Positions 6,636 through 14,422 of a stretch of 29,769 nt of DNA are shown here, piece after piece (the stretch's first letter is position 1; each line of letters begins with the position of its first letter). The notes beneath the pieces were generated by a model. The model searched no databases, was not told where the DNA came from, and saw only the letters and a list, made by a program, of their open reading frames with translations. The stretch is from the NCBI GenBank assembly GCA_964552055.1, contig CAZKFL010000026.1, positions 1 to 29,769 on the forward strand. The letters are read 5' to 3'. This DNA comes from VGMD01 sp964552055. GTDB taxonomy: Bacteria; Chlamydiota; Chlamydiia; Chlamydiales; 2-12-FULL-49-11. A program made the translations under genes and the position numbers.

Positions 6636-6964
6636 AAAAATCCAAAAAAATTGAGAAGTTCTTAGCTGATTTAACTACATTAAAAAAAGATGTGGAGATT
6701 TTGAATCAGTTACCAATGGAAAAAAAAGAGAAGCAATTAGGAGTGGTTCTTAAAGAATTTGATACTACAAAAAAAGCATTTCATCAAATACCTATTGTAG
6801 AGTTATTTGAAATTGGCAGCGACATATCCACAATTCTAAAGTGCGATATTCTATTAGCATTGCCACTAAAAGAACTTGTGATTACTACAATCACATGTGT
6901 GGAGGGTTTCTTTTCTACAATTGATTTGATTAAAATTGAATATTACAAAAGAAATAAAAGGTAA
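6632..6964 (+). CDS. Small basic protein of unknown function, second of a pair
   Basis: 110 residues starting at the ATGA overlap (6632-6635) with the preceding gene. It opens with a very lysine-rich helix (MKKSKKIEKFLADL), followed by predicted coiled or helical segments, an apolar helix (CDILLALPLKELVITTI, about 69-85) and a basic tail (YYKRNKR). It is basic where its partner is acidic, which fits a direct interaction. No known domain is recognisable. An intrinsic terminator follows at 7121-7145. Confidence 0.6.
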   Translation: MKKSKKIEKFLADLTTLKKDVEILNQLPMEKKEKQLGVVLKEFDTTKKAFHQIPIVELFEIGSDISTILKCDILLALPLKELVITTITCVEGFFSTIDLIKIEYYKRNKR

Positions 6965-7120
6965 GTTATGAACATTTTACCCTTTTTGGAATAAGTGCCT
7001 CAATTGCAGGTTGTCCGTATTCTTATTCTAATCTAAAAAAATCTTAAGTCATTGATTTCTATGTGTAAATAAAAAACATAGACGAAAAACTTGAAAATGA
7101 TTATTCAATAAATAAATGTA

Positions 7121-7145
7121 AGGCATAAACCTTTTATGCCTTTTT
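7121..7145 (+). terminator. Intrinsic terminator of the small-gene pair
   Basis: AGGCATAAA (7121-7129) pairs perfectly with TTTATGCCT (7133-7141) around a 3-nt loop, and Ts continue to 7145. It lies about 155 bp after the stop at 6964. The rest of the 6965-7264 interval is AT-rich and contains no gene that I can support. Confidence 0.75.
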
Positions 7146-7214
7146 GCACAATTTCTATTCAAACTTTCCACAATTTGTTTGTGCATATTTTTATTTCATA
7201 AAGAAAAGAAATTT

Positions 7215-7243
7215 TTCCCATACAAATGCCAATTTGCTATAGT
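7215..7243 (+). promoter_or_regulatory. Possible promoter of the MYG1 cluster
   Basis: TATAGT at 7238-7243 is a good -10 box 22 bp before the ATG at 7265. The -35 region at the right distance (TTCCCA, 7215-7220) is weak. The terminator at 7121-7145 lies just upstream, so the cluster must start transcription in this interval. Confidence 0.35.
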
Positions 7244-7264
7244 GAGCAGTTTCAAAGGTGATAT

Positions 7265-8149
7265 ATGAAAACTATTGGCGTTCTTCCTAGAAGTTGTGGA
7301 ATTCATAGTGGTGAATTTCATGCAGATGAGGTCACAGCATGTGCGCTTCTCATTCATTTTAAATTAATCGATAAAGATAAAATTATTCGGACACGCGAGA
7401 TTGGTCATTTGGAAGCGTGTGATTTTGTTTGTGATGTGGGGGGGGAGTATGATCCTCTTCGTCGTAAATTTGATCACCATCAAGCTGATTATAAGGGTGA
7501 ACTGAGTAGTGCTGGGATGATTTGGGAGTATCTTAAAGATCAAAAAATTATTTCTGATATTTATTTTAATTACTTGCATAGGGTTTTGATACGTGGAGTC
7601 GATGATATTGATAATGGTAGACTTCAGCCGATCTATGGTCTCTGTACGTTTTCTTCTGTTATTTCGGCATTTGTACCGGCCGAGCATGGGGTTATGTCAG
7701 AGCCTGAGTTAAACGATGGTTTTTACGAAGCTCTTGAGTTTGCTTTAGGTCATCTTGCAAGAGTTGAGAAAAAATTTTTGTATATGCAAAAGTGCAAGGA
7801 GACCGTACGTAGGGTAATGGAATCTATGCACGAATGTTTAATTTTTGAAAAAGCAATCCCTTGGCTTGAAGCGTTTTTTGAACTTGGAGGAGAGTCTCAT
7901 GCAGCAGAATTTGTGATTATGCCATCGGGAAATCACTGGAAATTAAGGGGTGTCCCTCCTTCATTTCAAAAACAAATGGATGTAAGAAGACCACTTCCTC
8001 TTGCATGGGCAGGATTATTAAAAGACGATCTGCGTAGGGTAAGTGGTATTGAAGGGGCAATTTTTTGCCATAAAGGAAGATTTATTTCTGTTTGGCAAAC
8101 AAAGGAGGATGCTTTAAAAGCCTTAAAAATGGTACTAGATCAAAGATGA
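7265..8149 (+). CDS. MYG1-family (UPF0160) metal-dependent hydrolase
   Basis: 294 residues, a usual length for bacterial MYG1 proteins. Diagnostic motifs are HSGEFHADE (14-22), DVGG with D63 (57-63), KFDHHQ (68-73, the DHH triad) and GVDDIDNG (111-118). Together these form the metal-binding site of a DHH-type phosphoesterase. The C-terminal half has the MYG1 features, including WKLRGVP. From family knowledge, human MYG1 is a 3'-5' RNA exonuclease; the bacterial substrate is not established. AAAGG precedes the ATG by 6 nt. The stop codon overlaps the start of the HEAT-repeat gene (ATGA, 8146-8149), so it heads a coupled cluster. Cytoplasmic. Confidence 0.88.
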   Translation: MKTIGVLPRSCGIHSGEFHADEVTACALLIHFKLIDKDKIIRTREIGHLEACDFVCDVGGEYDPLRRKFDHHQADYKGELSSAGMIWEYLKDQKIISDIYFNYLHRVLIRGVDDIDNGRLQPIYGLCTFSSVISAFVPAEHGVMSEPELNDGFYEALEFALGHLARVEKKFLYMQKCKETVRRVMESMHECLIFEKAIPWLEAFFELGGESHAAEFVIMPSGNHWKLRGVPPSFQKQMDVRRPLPLAWAGLLKDDLRRVSGIEGAIFCHKGRFISVWQTKEDALKALKMVLDQR

Positions 8150-9870
8150 ATCGAGTAATTGCTATAAGTTTTTTGGTGGTACTTCCTTTTTTAGCTTCTG
8201 AAGAAAAGGAGTTCGCTAAAGGAATTACATCTTGTCTCCTAATTAAGGATTATGCTGCTGCAGTAAGTCTTGGAAGAGCAGCCATTGAAGCTCATCCTAA
8301 ATCAACTCAAATTCAATCCCTTGTCATTCGCTCGCTCGCAGAAAATGGTGAAAGCTTAGAGGCTTTAAATCTGTTTCAAAAAGAATTTTCAAATAAAGCG
8401 TTAAAAGAAAATTTCTCACTTCTTGAAACAATTGCTTGGGCAACTCTAATACATGACGAAGAGAAAACAGAGATGGCGCGCGTTACATCGCTGATTGGAG
8501 CTTCTCTTACTCATGATTGCAGAACTGTAGATCTTATTATTGATGCTCTTGAGTCATCAAATGTCTTGCTTAGATCATTTGGATTAAGATTGGCACCTCA
8601 ATTCAATGATCGAATTGTGCAAAAGAAGGTGCTTGATCTTTTACGAACTGAAAAAAATTGGTATGTTCGTGTCGAGCTTTTACAAACAGTTGGTTTTATG
8701 AGGCTTAAGGAGGCGACTACTTTTTTGAAGGAGATTGTTGCAAGTCCGTCTGTTACGCAAGAGGAAAAAATTTCTGCGATCCATGCGCTTGTTAATATCT
8801 ATGAAGATGTTTCTGATAGAGATCTAGATTTATTACTTGCTGCTAAAAGATCAGGGCTTAGAGAGCTTGGAATTGCAATTATTGACCACTTTGATAAAAG
8901 AGATAAAATTCCGCTACTTATTCCTCTACTAAAAGATCCTTCTCCACATGTTAGAACTCTTGTCCTGGCCGTTTTAGGAACTATGGAAGTAGAAGAAGCT
9001 ACTCTGTTTAAAGTCGAAAATGATTTAGATCTCCTGATGAAAGATCTTCATCCAGAAGTTGCTATTATGGCTTCCTGGTTAAAATTGAGACTCAATCCTA
9101 TTGTTGGAATTGAGTCCCTTTTAAACTTTGTTCAAGGGACTGATTTAACCAGCGCTCGGTTTGCAGCTTCAGTGCTTGGATGTAGCGGAAAAAAGGGGGA
9201 GACTCTTCTTTCAAAGACTTTGGATAAAGTAAGTGATCCCTATGTGAGAGCAAATCTTGCCCTTGCTATGATAAAACAAAAAGTTGATCCAGCAAAAGCA
9301 GTTGAAACCTTGAAGAAGTTTTTTCTTGAGGTAGAAGAAGAGATTATGTGGCGGCCTGGAATCTATCCGATGTTTAACCAACTTGTTCCAAGCAATGTTC
9401 GGCATGTGACTCAAATTCCCAGATATCCCGCCCTAATGGACCATCTAACAAGACTTGATTTATTGAACATTTTATGTATTGCTGGATGTGAAGAGGCAAG
9501 CGCTTTAGTAAAAAAATTCTTGTCTAAACAAATGTGGGGAGTTGTAACTGGCGCATCTGTCCTTTTAATTGAGGAAGGCGATGGTGAGGCGCTTAATTTG
9601 ATTCGTAAATTATTAGACGATGAAGATGAAGGAACACGTATTCAAGCAGCTCTCGCTTTAGCATTTTATGGCGGAGATCCAAAAGTTACGAAAATCTTAG
9701 AGAGCTCATACGGAAGAGTTGATTGGGATAGAAAGGTTCAAATTCTTGAAGCGCTTGGTTTTATAGGCAATAGGGATTCTATTCCATTCCTTTTAGAGAT
9801 TATGAAAGAGCCATTTACATTACTAAGAACAATAGCCGCATCGAGTGTGATCCAATGTCTATACCACTAA
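8146..9870 (+). CDS. Exported HEAT-repeat protein
   Basis: 574 residues from the ATG at 8146, which I prefer to an upstream start at 8092. The downstream one gives the ATGA overlap with the MYG1 gene and exposes a signal peptide (MNRVIAISFLVVLPFLA, likely cut before SEE). After a short TPR-like part (about 25-85) the protein is a solenoid of HEAT/PBS-lyase-like repeats, for example WYVRVELLQTVGFMRLKEA, HVRTLVLAVLGTMEVEEA and GTRIQAALALAFYGG. It therefore acts outside the cytoplasm, probably in the periplasm as a scaffold; no catalytic site is visible. Its last 16 bp overlap the start of the M24 peptidase gene. Confidence 0.75.
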   Translation: MNRVIAISFLVVLPFLASEEKEFAKGITSCLLIKDYAAAVSLGRAAIEAHPKSTQIQSLVIRSLAENGESLEALNLFQKEFSNKALKENFSLLETIAWATLIHDEEKTEMARVTSLIGASLTHDCRTVDLIIDALESSNVLLRSFGLRLAPQFNDRIVQKKVLDLLRTEKNWYVRVELLQTVGFMRLKEATTFLKEIVASPSVTQEEKISAIHALVNIYEDVSDRDLDLLLAAKRSGLRELGIAIIDHFDKRDKIPLLIPLLKDPSPHVRTLVLAVLGTMEVEEATLFKVENDLDLLMKDLHPEVAIMASWLKLRLNPIVGIESLLNFVQGTDLTSARFAASVLGCSGKKGETLLSKTLDKVSDPYVRANLALAMIKQKVDPAKAVETLKKFFLEVEEEIMWRPGIYPMFNQLVPSNVRHVTQIPRYPALMDHLTRLDLLNILCIAGCEEASALVKKFLSKQMWGVVTGASVLLIEEGDGEALNLIRKLLDDEDEGTRIQAALALAFYGGDPKVTKILESSYGRVDWDRKVQILEALGFIGNRDSIPFLLEIMKEPFTLLRTIAASSVIQCLYH

Positions 9871-10976
9871 TCCAGAAAATATTACATGAAGAAGGGTTAG
9901 ATGGCTGGCTCATCTATGATTTCCACGGAATGAATAAGATTTTTGCGAGAATTTTGGAATTGCCTGAAAATTTACATGTCACAAGAAAGGTTTATTACTG
10001 GATTCCCGTTTCAGGAGAGCCTTTGAAAATCGTTCATAAAATTGAAAAACATGTCTTGGACAAGGTTAGAGGGAAGCTGAAATTATACGCGCGTAGAGAA
10101 GAGTTAGAAGCGCTCCTCCAAATGATTTCAGGGAAAATTGCAATGGAAGCTTCAAAAGATATTCCCTATGTCTCATTTGTCGATGGAGGCACAATTGATT
10201 ATCTTAGATCGCTCACGCAAATGGAAATTGTTTCGTCTGCTGTTTTGATTCAAAAACTTCTTTCGGTACTATCAAAAGATGCGATAGCAACTCATTTAAA
10301 GGCAGCCAAAGTTCTAGATCAAGTTGTAGGAGAAGCATTTCAATTCATTCAGAGAGATCTTCCTTATGAAAAAGATGTTAGTGATTTTATTCTAAAACGA
10401 TTTCACGAAGAAGGTTGTATTACAAATCACCCTCCCATTGTAGCAAGAGGCCCCAATTCAGCAAATCCTCATTACGAAGTGATTGGAAGAGGTGATAAAT
10501 TTCAGAGAGGCGATTTTATTTTAATTGATCTTTGGTGCAAATTCAATACTCCGGGCGCTGTTTATGCAGATATTACAAGGGTTGGTTGCTTAGGAAAGCC
10601 AACTAGCAAGATGAAAGAGGCATTCAAAGCAGTAAGAGAGGCTCAAGAGATTGGAGTAGCTCATATTAAGGAGGGTGCGCGCGGAGCAGACGTTGATACG
10701 GCCGCAAGAGCGCATCTTGAAAAAATGGGATACGGCGATTACGTCTTGCATAGACTTGGGCATAGCATCGATACAGATCTTCATGGTAGCGGTGCCAATC
10801 TAGACAGCTTTGAATCCTTTGATACAAGAAAGCTGCTCATTAACACCTGCTATTCTATAGAGCCAGCAGTCTATATTTCTGGTGAATTCGGTCTTCGTTT
10901 AGAGTTTGATGTTCTTCTAACTGAGATAGGTGTCCAAATCACTTGTGACACTCAAGAAGAAATCTACTCTCTCTAA
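9855..10976 (+). CDS. M24-family metallopeptidase (Xaa-Pro aminopeptidase-like)
   Basis: 373 residues with a creatinase-type N-terminal domain (1-140) and a pita-bread catalytic domain (about 145-373). All five metal ligands of the family are present: Asp225 (ILIDLW), Asp239 (YADITR), His303 (HRLGHSI), Glu336 (SIEPAVY) and Glu350 (RLEFD). A second histidine, His310, fits the substrate-binding position. It should remove N-terminal residues before proline, in the cytoplasm, with two divalent metal ions. The length matches bacterial prolidase/aminopeptidase P paralogues. Its ATG lies inside the end of the HEAT-repeat gene, so translation is coupled. Confidence 0.88.
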   Translation: MSIPLIQKILHEEGLDGWLIYDFHGMNKIFARILELPENLHVTRKVYYWIPVSGEPLKIVHKIEKHVLDKVRGKLKLYARREELEALLQMISGKIAMEASKDIPYVSFVDGGTIDYLRSLTQMEIVSSAVLIQKLLSVLSKDAIATHLKAAKVLDQVVGEAFQFIQRDLPYEKDVSDFILKRFHEEGCITNHPPIVARGPNSANPHYEVIGRGDKFQRGDFILIDLWCKFNTPGAVYADITRVGCLGKPTSKMKEAFKAVREAQEIGVAHIKEGARGADVDTAARAHLEKMGYGDYVLHRLGHSIDTDLHGSGANLDSFESFDTRKLLINTCYSIEPAVYISGEFGLRLEFDVLLTEIGVQITCDTQEEIYSL

Positions 10977-10996
10977 TTTACAATTTTTTTTAAGGA

Positions 10997-13900
10997 ATGA
11001 CAGAAAAGGTTATGACATCTGCAATTAGTAGAATAAGCCCAGGCTTAATACTTCAAAGGGAAACGCTCTATGAAGAGTATGTGAGATTAGGTAGATCTCT
11101 TGAGTCATTTTTTAATACACATTCTCCGGAAGATAATTTTGAAATTATTAAATTTCTTTTTGAATCTAAAATTGATATTGATGTGCCAGATGGTATGTGC
11201 ACACCACTTCATCTTGCTTGTAATTATGGATATATACCTATAGTATCTTATCTTTTAAAATCTGGTGTTGACCGAAATGCAATTTTTCAAGGAATTGATA
11301 GTTCATGGAGCTCGCTTTATCTAGCAGCTCATAATGGCTTTATTACTATTGTCAAAATATTATTTGAAGAAAGAGGACTTTTAAATGAATTCTCTTTAGA
11401 TAGTGTTTTGTCTATTGCTGTAGATAATGGAGATGTGGTAATGGTCTCATTTCTTATCGAGCAAGGTCTGAATATTAATGAATTTAACAGTAAGGGAAAC
11501 TCAACTCCATTAATTCTTGCGAGTTTTAAGGGGTATCTTGAAATTCTAACCCTTCTTTTAAATAAGGGCGCCTCTATTGATCTCTGTTGCGAAAAAATTG
11601 GAGTAAATGCACTGATGGCCGCTGTAGAAAAGGGGTTTGTTGACATTGCGCAACTTCTTTTAGAGCGTAAAGCAGATCCCAATAGGATAAATTTAGTTAC
11701 AAAAAAAACTCCATTATGGATGGCATTTAATAACGGCAATCTACCCATGATAGAACTTTTAATATCATTTGGCGCTAATATTAACTATCTACATCCGGAA
11801 TTTTCCACATTGCTACACTCCTATGCTGCTGAAGCAGATACCACAAAAGTATCGCTTCTTATTGATCTTGGCTCAGATATATTTGCTTTTAATATGTTTG
11901 GACAAGCTCCAATTCACTATGCCTGTGCTTCAGGTAGTATCGAAATAGTCGAACTACTTTTAAATAAGGGTGTAGATGTGAACTTCCCTACTGCAGATAA
12001 ATATAGAGAGCTGCCGATTGCCATTGCTAGTGAAGAAGGGTGCATTGGTATTGTCGAACTTTTATGGGAACGAGGCGCACTTATGGAGTGGTCTCAATTA
12101 ATAACTATTCTTGATAACCACAGCGGAAAAATAAGTGTAAAGATCGCAGAAATGTGGTTTGATCGTCTTTTCGAAAGATATAAAGATCCTAATGCCATAA
12201 TAACAAATATCTTTGCCTTTCCTCTCCCTCTTATTTCTGTTTTGCATTTAGGCTCTCAGTTTGGTCCTGCATCAGAGCATTATTCTGCATTATATAGAAG
12301 GTTATTAACTAAGGAAGGATTGGCTATTCCAGAGCTATTAGATAATAAGCTTTCAAGATCTGTTAGATTAGAAGATCTTGATAAAGAGTTGGGAGATTCT
12401 CTACGTTTAGTAAGTCGTTGGGATAGATATAACAAGAATCCCTGGAAGCTTCCCTTAGAAGAGGTTGAGCATATAAAATCAATTAAGAATCAGTGTAAGA
12501 CTAGCCGTATTAAAGATGAATCTATAGTTAATTATAGAAAAATAGTTGCAATTTATGATCTTTGGGTAGCAAGGCACCCTCTTCTTTCTTATTTGCAATT
12601 AGCCAGTAGAGATTTTCGTGAAATTAGTGTTGATGAAGCATCCACTATAAAACCGTCTATTTGTATAGTCGCTTCACTTTTTAATCCTTACAAATTGGCT
12701 GGCCTCGAAGAAGTAGAAAGATATCTTCAAGCAAGTGCTTTAAAACGAAAAGAGGTGTGGCAATATCTAAGAAGTCAAGTCATTAGTGGTGCGTCGCAAA
12801 TTACTGGCCCTCAGGAGTTAACATTTATTCATGGAACTACCTCAGCAACAATACCTGGTTTAAAAAAAAGAGGAGCGCTGCTTCCGCTTGGATTATTATT
12901 AAAAGATGATGTTCCATTTGCTGGTGAACTTTGCGGAACTCATATAGGGATCAATAAAGAACATATTTCGGGCATTACATTTTCCTCTACAGGTTCTCTT
13001 CTTCAACCTCAGTACTATGGCCTAACAACAGGGGTGAATGTTTTGGAATTTTATGCAAAAGGCTTAGCAGCAAAACATTTTAAGCATGAATTGCTTGCAG
13101 TTGAAAAGGCTTTTGCGCATATTACCTCTGCTCTGCTAGAAGTTTTGGATCAAAAAGGCGCAGAAATTCTAATCATCCATATTAAAAGACTTAAGAAGTT
13201 AGGGCATGGTGATGATCCTCGAATGATTGAGCTTTTAGAGCGTATCACTTCATTACCGGCTAATCCGTATTTAGAACAATTAGTTAAAGCTATTATGGAT
13301 CCTGTAGTAGCATTCACTCCTGAAGAAAAATCTTTTATAGATAGGGCGGCTCCTATTGCATTCGCATCTTCAAAGGCAAGACCAGATGTTCGTCCACGGG
13401 GTATGCTCGAAAGTTTTGAATTTAATTCTCTTCCTATACAAAAGATCAATTATGCATTTACAACTTCCGATCAAATTCCATTTTTGCATGAAGCACTAAG
13501 TGGGATGGGAATTCAGGTTGAGTCACTTGAAACACTTAAGTTACTCTCATTTTTTTGTATGGCAAGAGGCACTTGGGTCGAAAATAAAATTTCTGAATTA
13601 ACTCCAGTCATTGGTAAAGCGCAAGCAGAAGTGGCAGCTATTTTAGAAGGGTATATTCTTCCAAATTATGCAAAATTATTTCCTGAAAAACCTTCCTATA
13701 TAGATAGATATGGAGTTCGTAGGGAGATTGCGTTACCCTATTTCGGAGAGGGAATTGTTTCCTATGAACATTATGTAGCGCAGGTAAATCTTCAAGCAAC
13801 ACTGCCTAGAAACATCCATGGACTAATGCATGCAGTTCGCGTTGCTATTGCCTCTCAAATGATCAATAATCTTCTTGGTCTTGATGAGCTTCCTGCTTGG

Positions 13901-14422
13901 ATCATTGCTGCATGCGCTGCTCATGATATGGGAAGAGAAGATGAAGCCGAGGATTTTTGGGATGAAAAAAGCAGCGATTTGTTTTCCGCTATTATGTTTA
14001 TTGCAACTCAAGGATCAGCTCAAACAGTAGCATATGGAAAGATTATTGCGAACAAAGATACCCAGGAACCATGTTATAAAACTCTGCCTGTACAAATATT
14101 ACATGATGCGGATGTTTTAGAAATTCATCGAATTTATCTTTATAGCCCAGAAGCATTTGATAAAAGACATCTTTATTTTTTAACAAATGACAAAGTCCCT
14201 AAACCTGATGGAGAGGCAATTAATTTAGAGTGGCGAGAATTTATTCGTCTTACCGAAGACCCAGCACTAAAGTTCAGGCTTGAGTTTCAAGGAGATTCTT
14301 ACTATCTAGAAGTGATGAAATTACTAGCAAAATATGTAAGTGAAGGGAAATTTCCTACGATTGGACGCTTTTTGGATAAAGAGCTAAGAGCTTGCAATAA
14401 TTGGCGTTTAGGAGAGCTGTAA
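10997..14422 (+). CDS. Nine-repeat ankyrin protein with C-terminal HD/SidE-PDE-like domain
   Basis: 1141 residues, no signal peptide. Nine ankyrin repeats cover about 66-360, for example TPLHLACNYGYIPIVSYLL, TPLILASFKGYLEILTLLL and APIHYACASGSIEIVELLL. A middle region (about 380-870) is unassigned; it includes FIHGTTSATIPGL (610-622), faintly like the HGT entry of ADP-ribosyltransferase folds. The C-terminal part (about 925-1050) has an HD-type set: His941/His945 (IHGLMHAVRVA), His976-Asp977 (AAHDMGRED), Arg980, and LHDADVLEIHR (1035-1045). This resembles HD phosphohydrolases and, in the HDxxR and FWDExS pattern, the phosphodiesterase domain of Legionella SidE proteins. A secreted host-directed effector is a fair inference. 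Two ATGs (10997, 11012) compete; neither has an ideal ribosome site. The 3' end overlaps the convergent ABC-F gene. Confidence 0.75.
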   Translation: MTEKVMTSAISRISPGLILQRETLYEEYVRLGRSLESFFNTHSPEDNFEIIKFLFESKIDIDVPDGMCTPLHLACNYGYIPIVSYLLKSGVDRNAIFQGIDSSWSSLYLAAHNGFITIVKILFEERGLLNEFSLDSVLSIAVDNGDVVMVSFLIEQGLNINEFNSKGNSTPLILASFKGYLEILTLLLNKGASIDLCCEKIGVNALMAAVEKGFVDIAQLLLERKADPNRINLVTKKTPLWMAFNNGNLPMIELLISFGANINYLHPEFSTLLHSYAAEADTTKVSLLIDLGSDIFAFNMFGQAPIHYACASGSIEIVELLLNKGVDVNFPTADKYRELPIAIASEEGCIGIVELLWERGALMEWSQLITILDNHSGKISVKIAEMWFDRLFERYKDPNAIITNIFAFPLPLISVLHLGSQFGPASEHYSALYRRLLTKEGLAIPELLDNKLSRSVRLEDLDKELGDSLRLVSRWDRYNKNPWKLPLEEVEHIKSIKNQCKTSRIKDESIVNYRKIVAIYDLWVARHPLLSYLQLASRDFREISVDEASTIKPSICIVASLFNPYKLAGLEEVERYLQASALKRKEVWQYLRSQVISGASQITGPQELTFIHGTTSATIPGLKKRGALLPLGLLLKDDVPFAGELCGTHIGINKEHISGITFSSTGSLLQPQYYGLTTGVNVLEFYAKGLAAKHFKHELLAVEKAFAHITSALLEVLDQKGAEILIIHIKRLKKLGHGDDPRMIELLERITSLPANPYLEQLVKAIMDPVVAFTPEEKSFIDRAAPIAFASSKARPDVRPRGMLESFEFNSLPIQKINYAFTTSDQIPFLHEALSGMGIQVESLETLKLLSFFCMARGTWVENKISELTPVIGKAQAEVAAILEGYILPNYAKLFPEKPSYIDRYGVRREIALPYFGEGIVSYEHYVAQVNLQATLPRNIHGLMHAVRVAIASQMINNLLGLDELPAWIIAACAAHDMGREDEAEDFWDEKSSDLFSAIMFIATQGSAQTVAYGKIIANKDTQEPCYKTLPVQILHDADVLEIHRIYLYSPEAFDKRHLYFLTNDKVPKPDGEAINLEWREFIRLTEDPALKFRLEFQGDSYYLEVMKLLAKYVSEGKFPTIGRFLDKELRACNNWRLGEL

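Noticed and set aside
8092..8145. Upstream start for the HEAT-repeat protein
   Set aside because: It would add 18 charged residues in front of a good signal peptide and a long overlap with the MYG1 gene. The ATG at 8146 gives the usual ATGA coupling.
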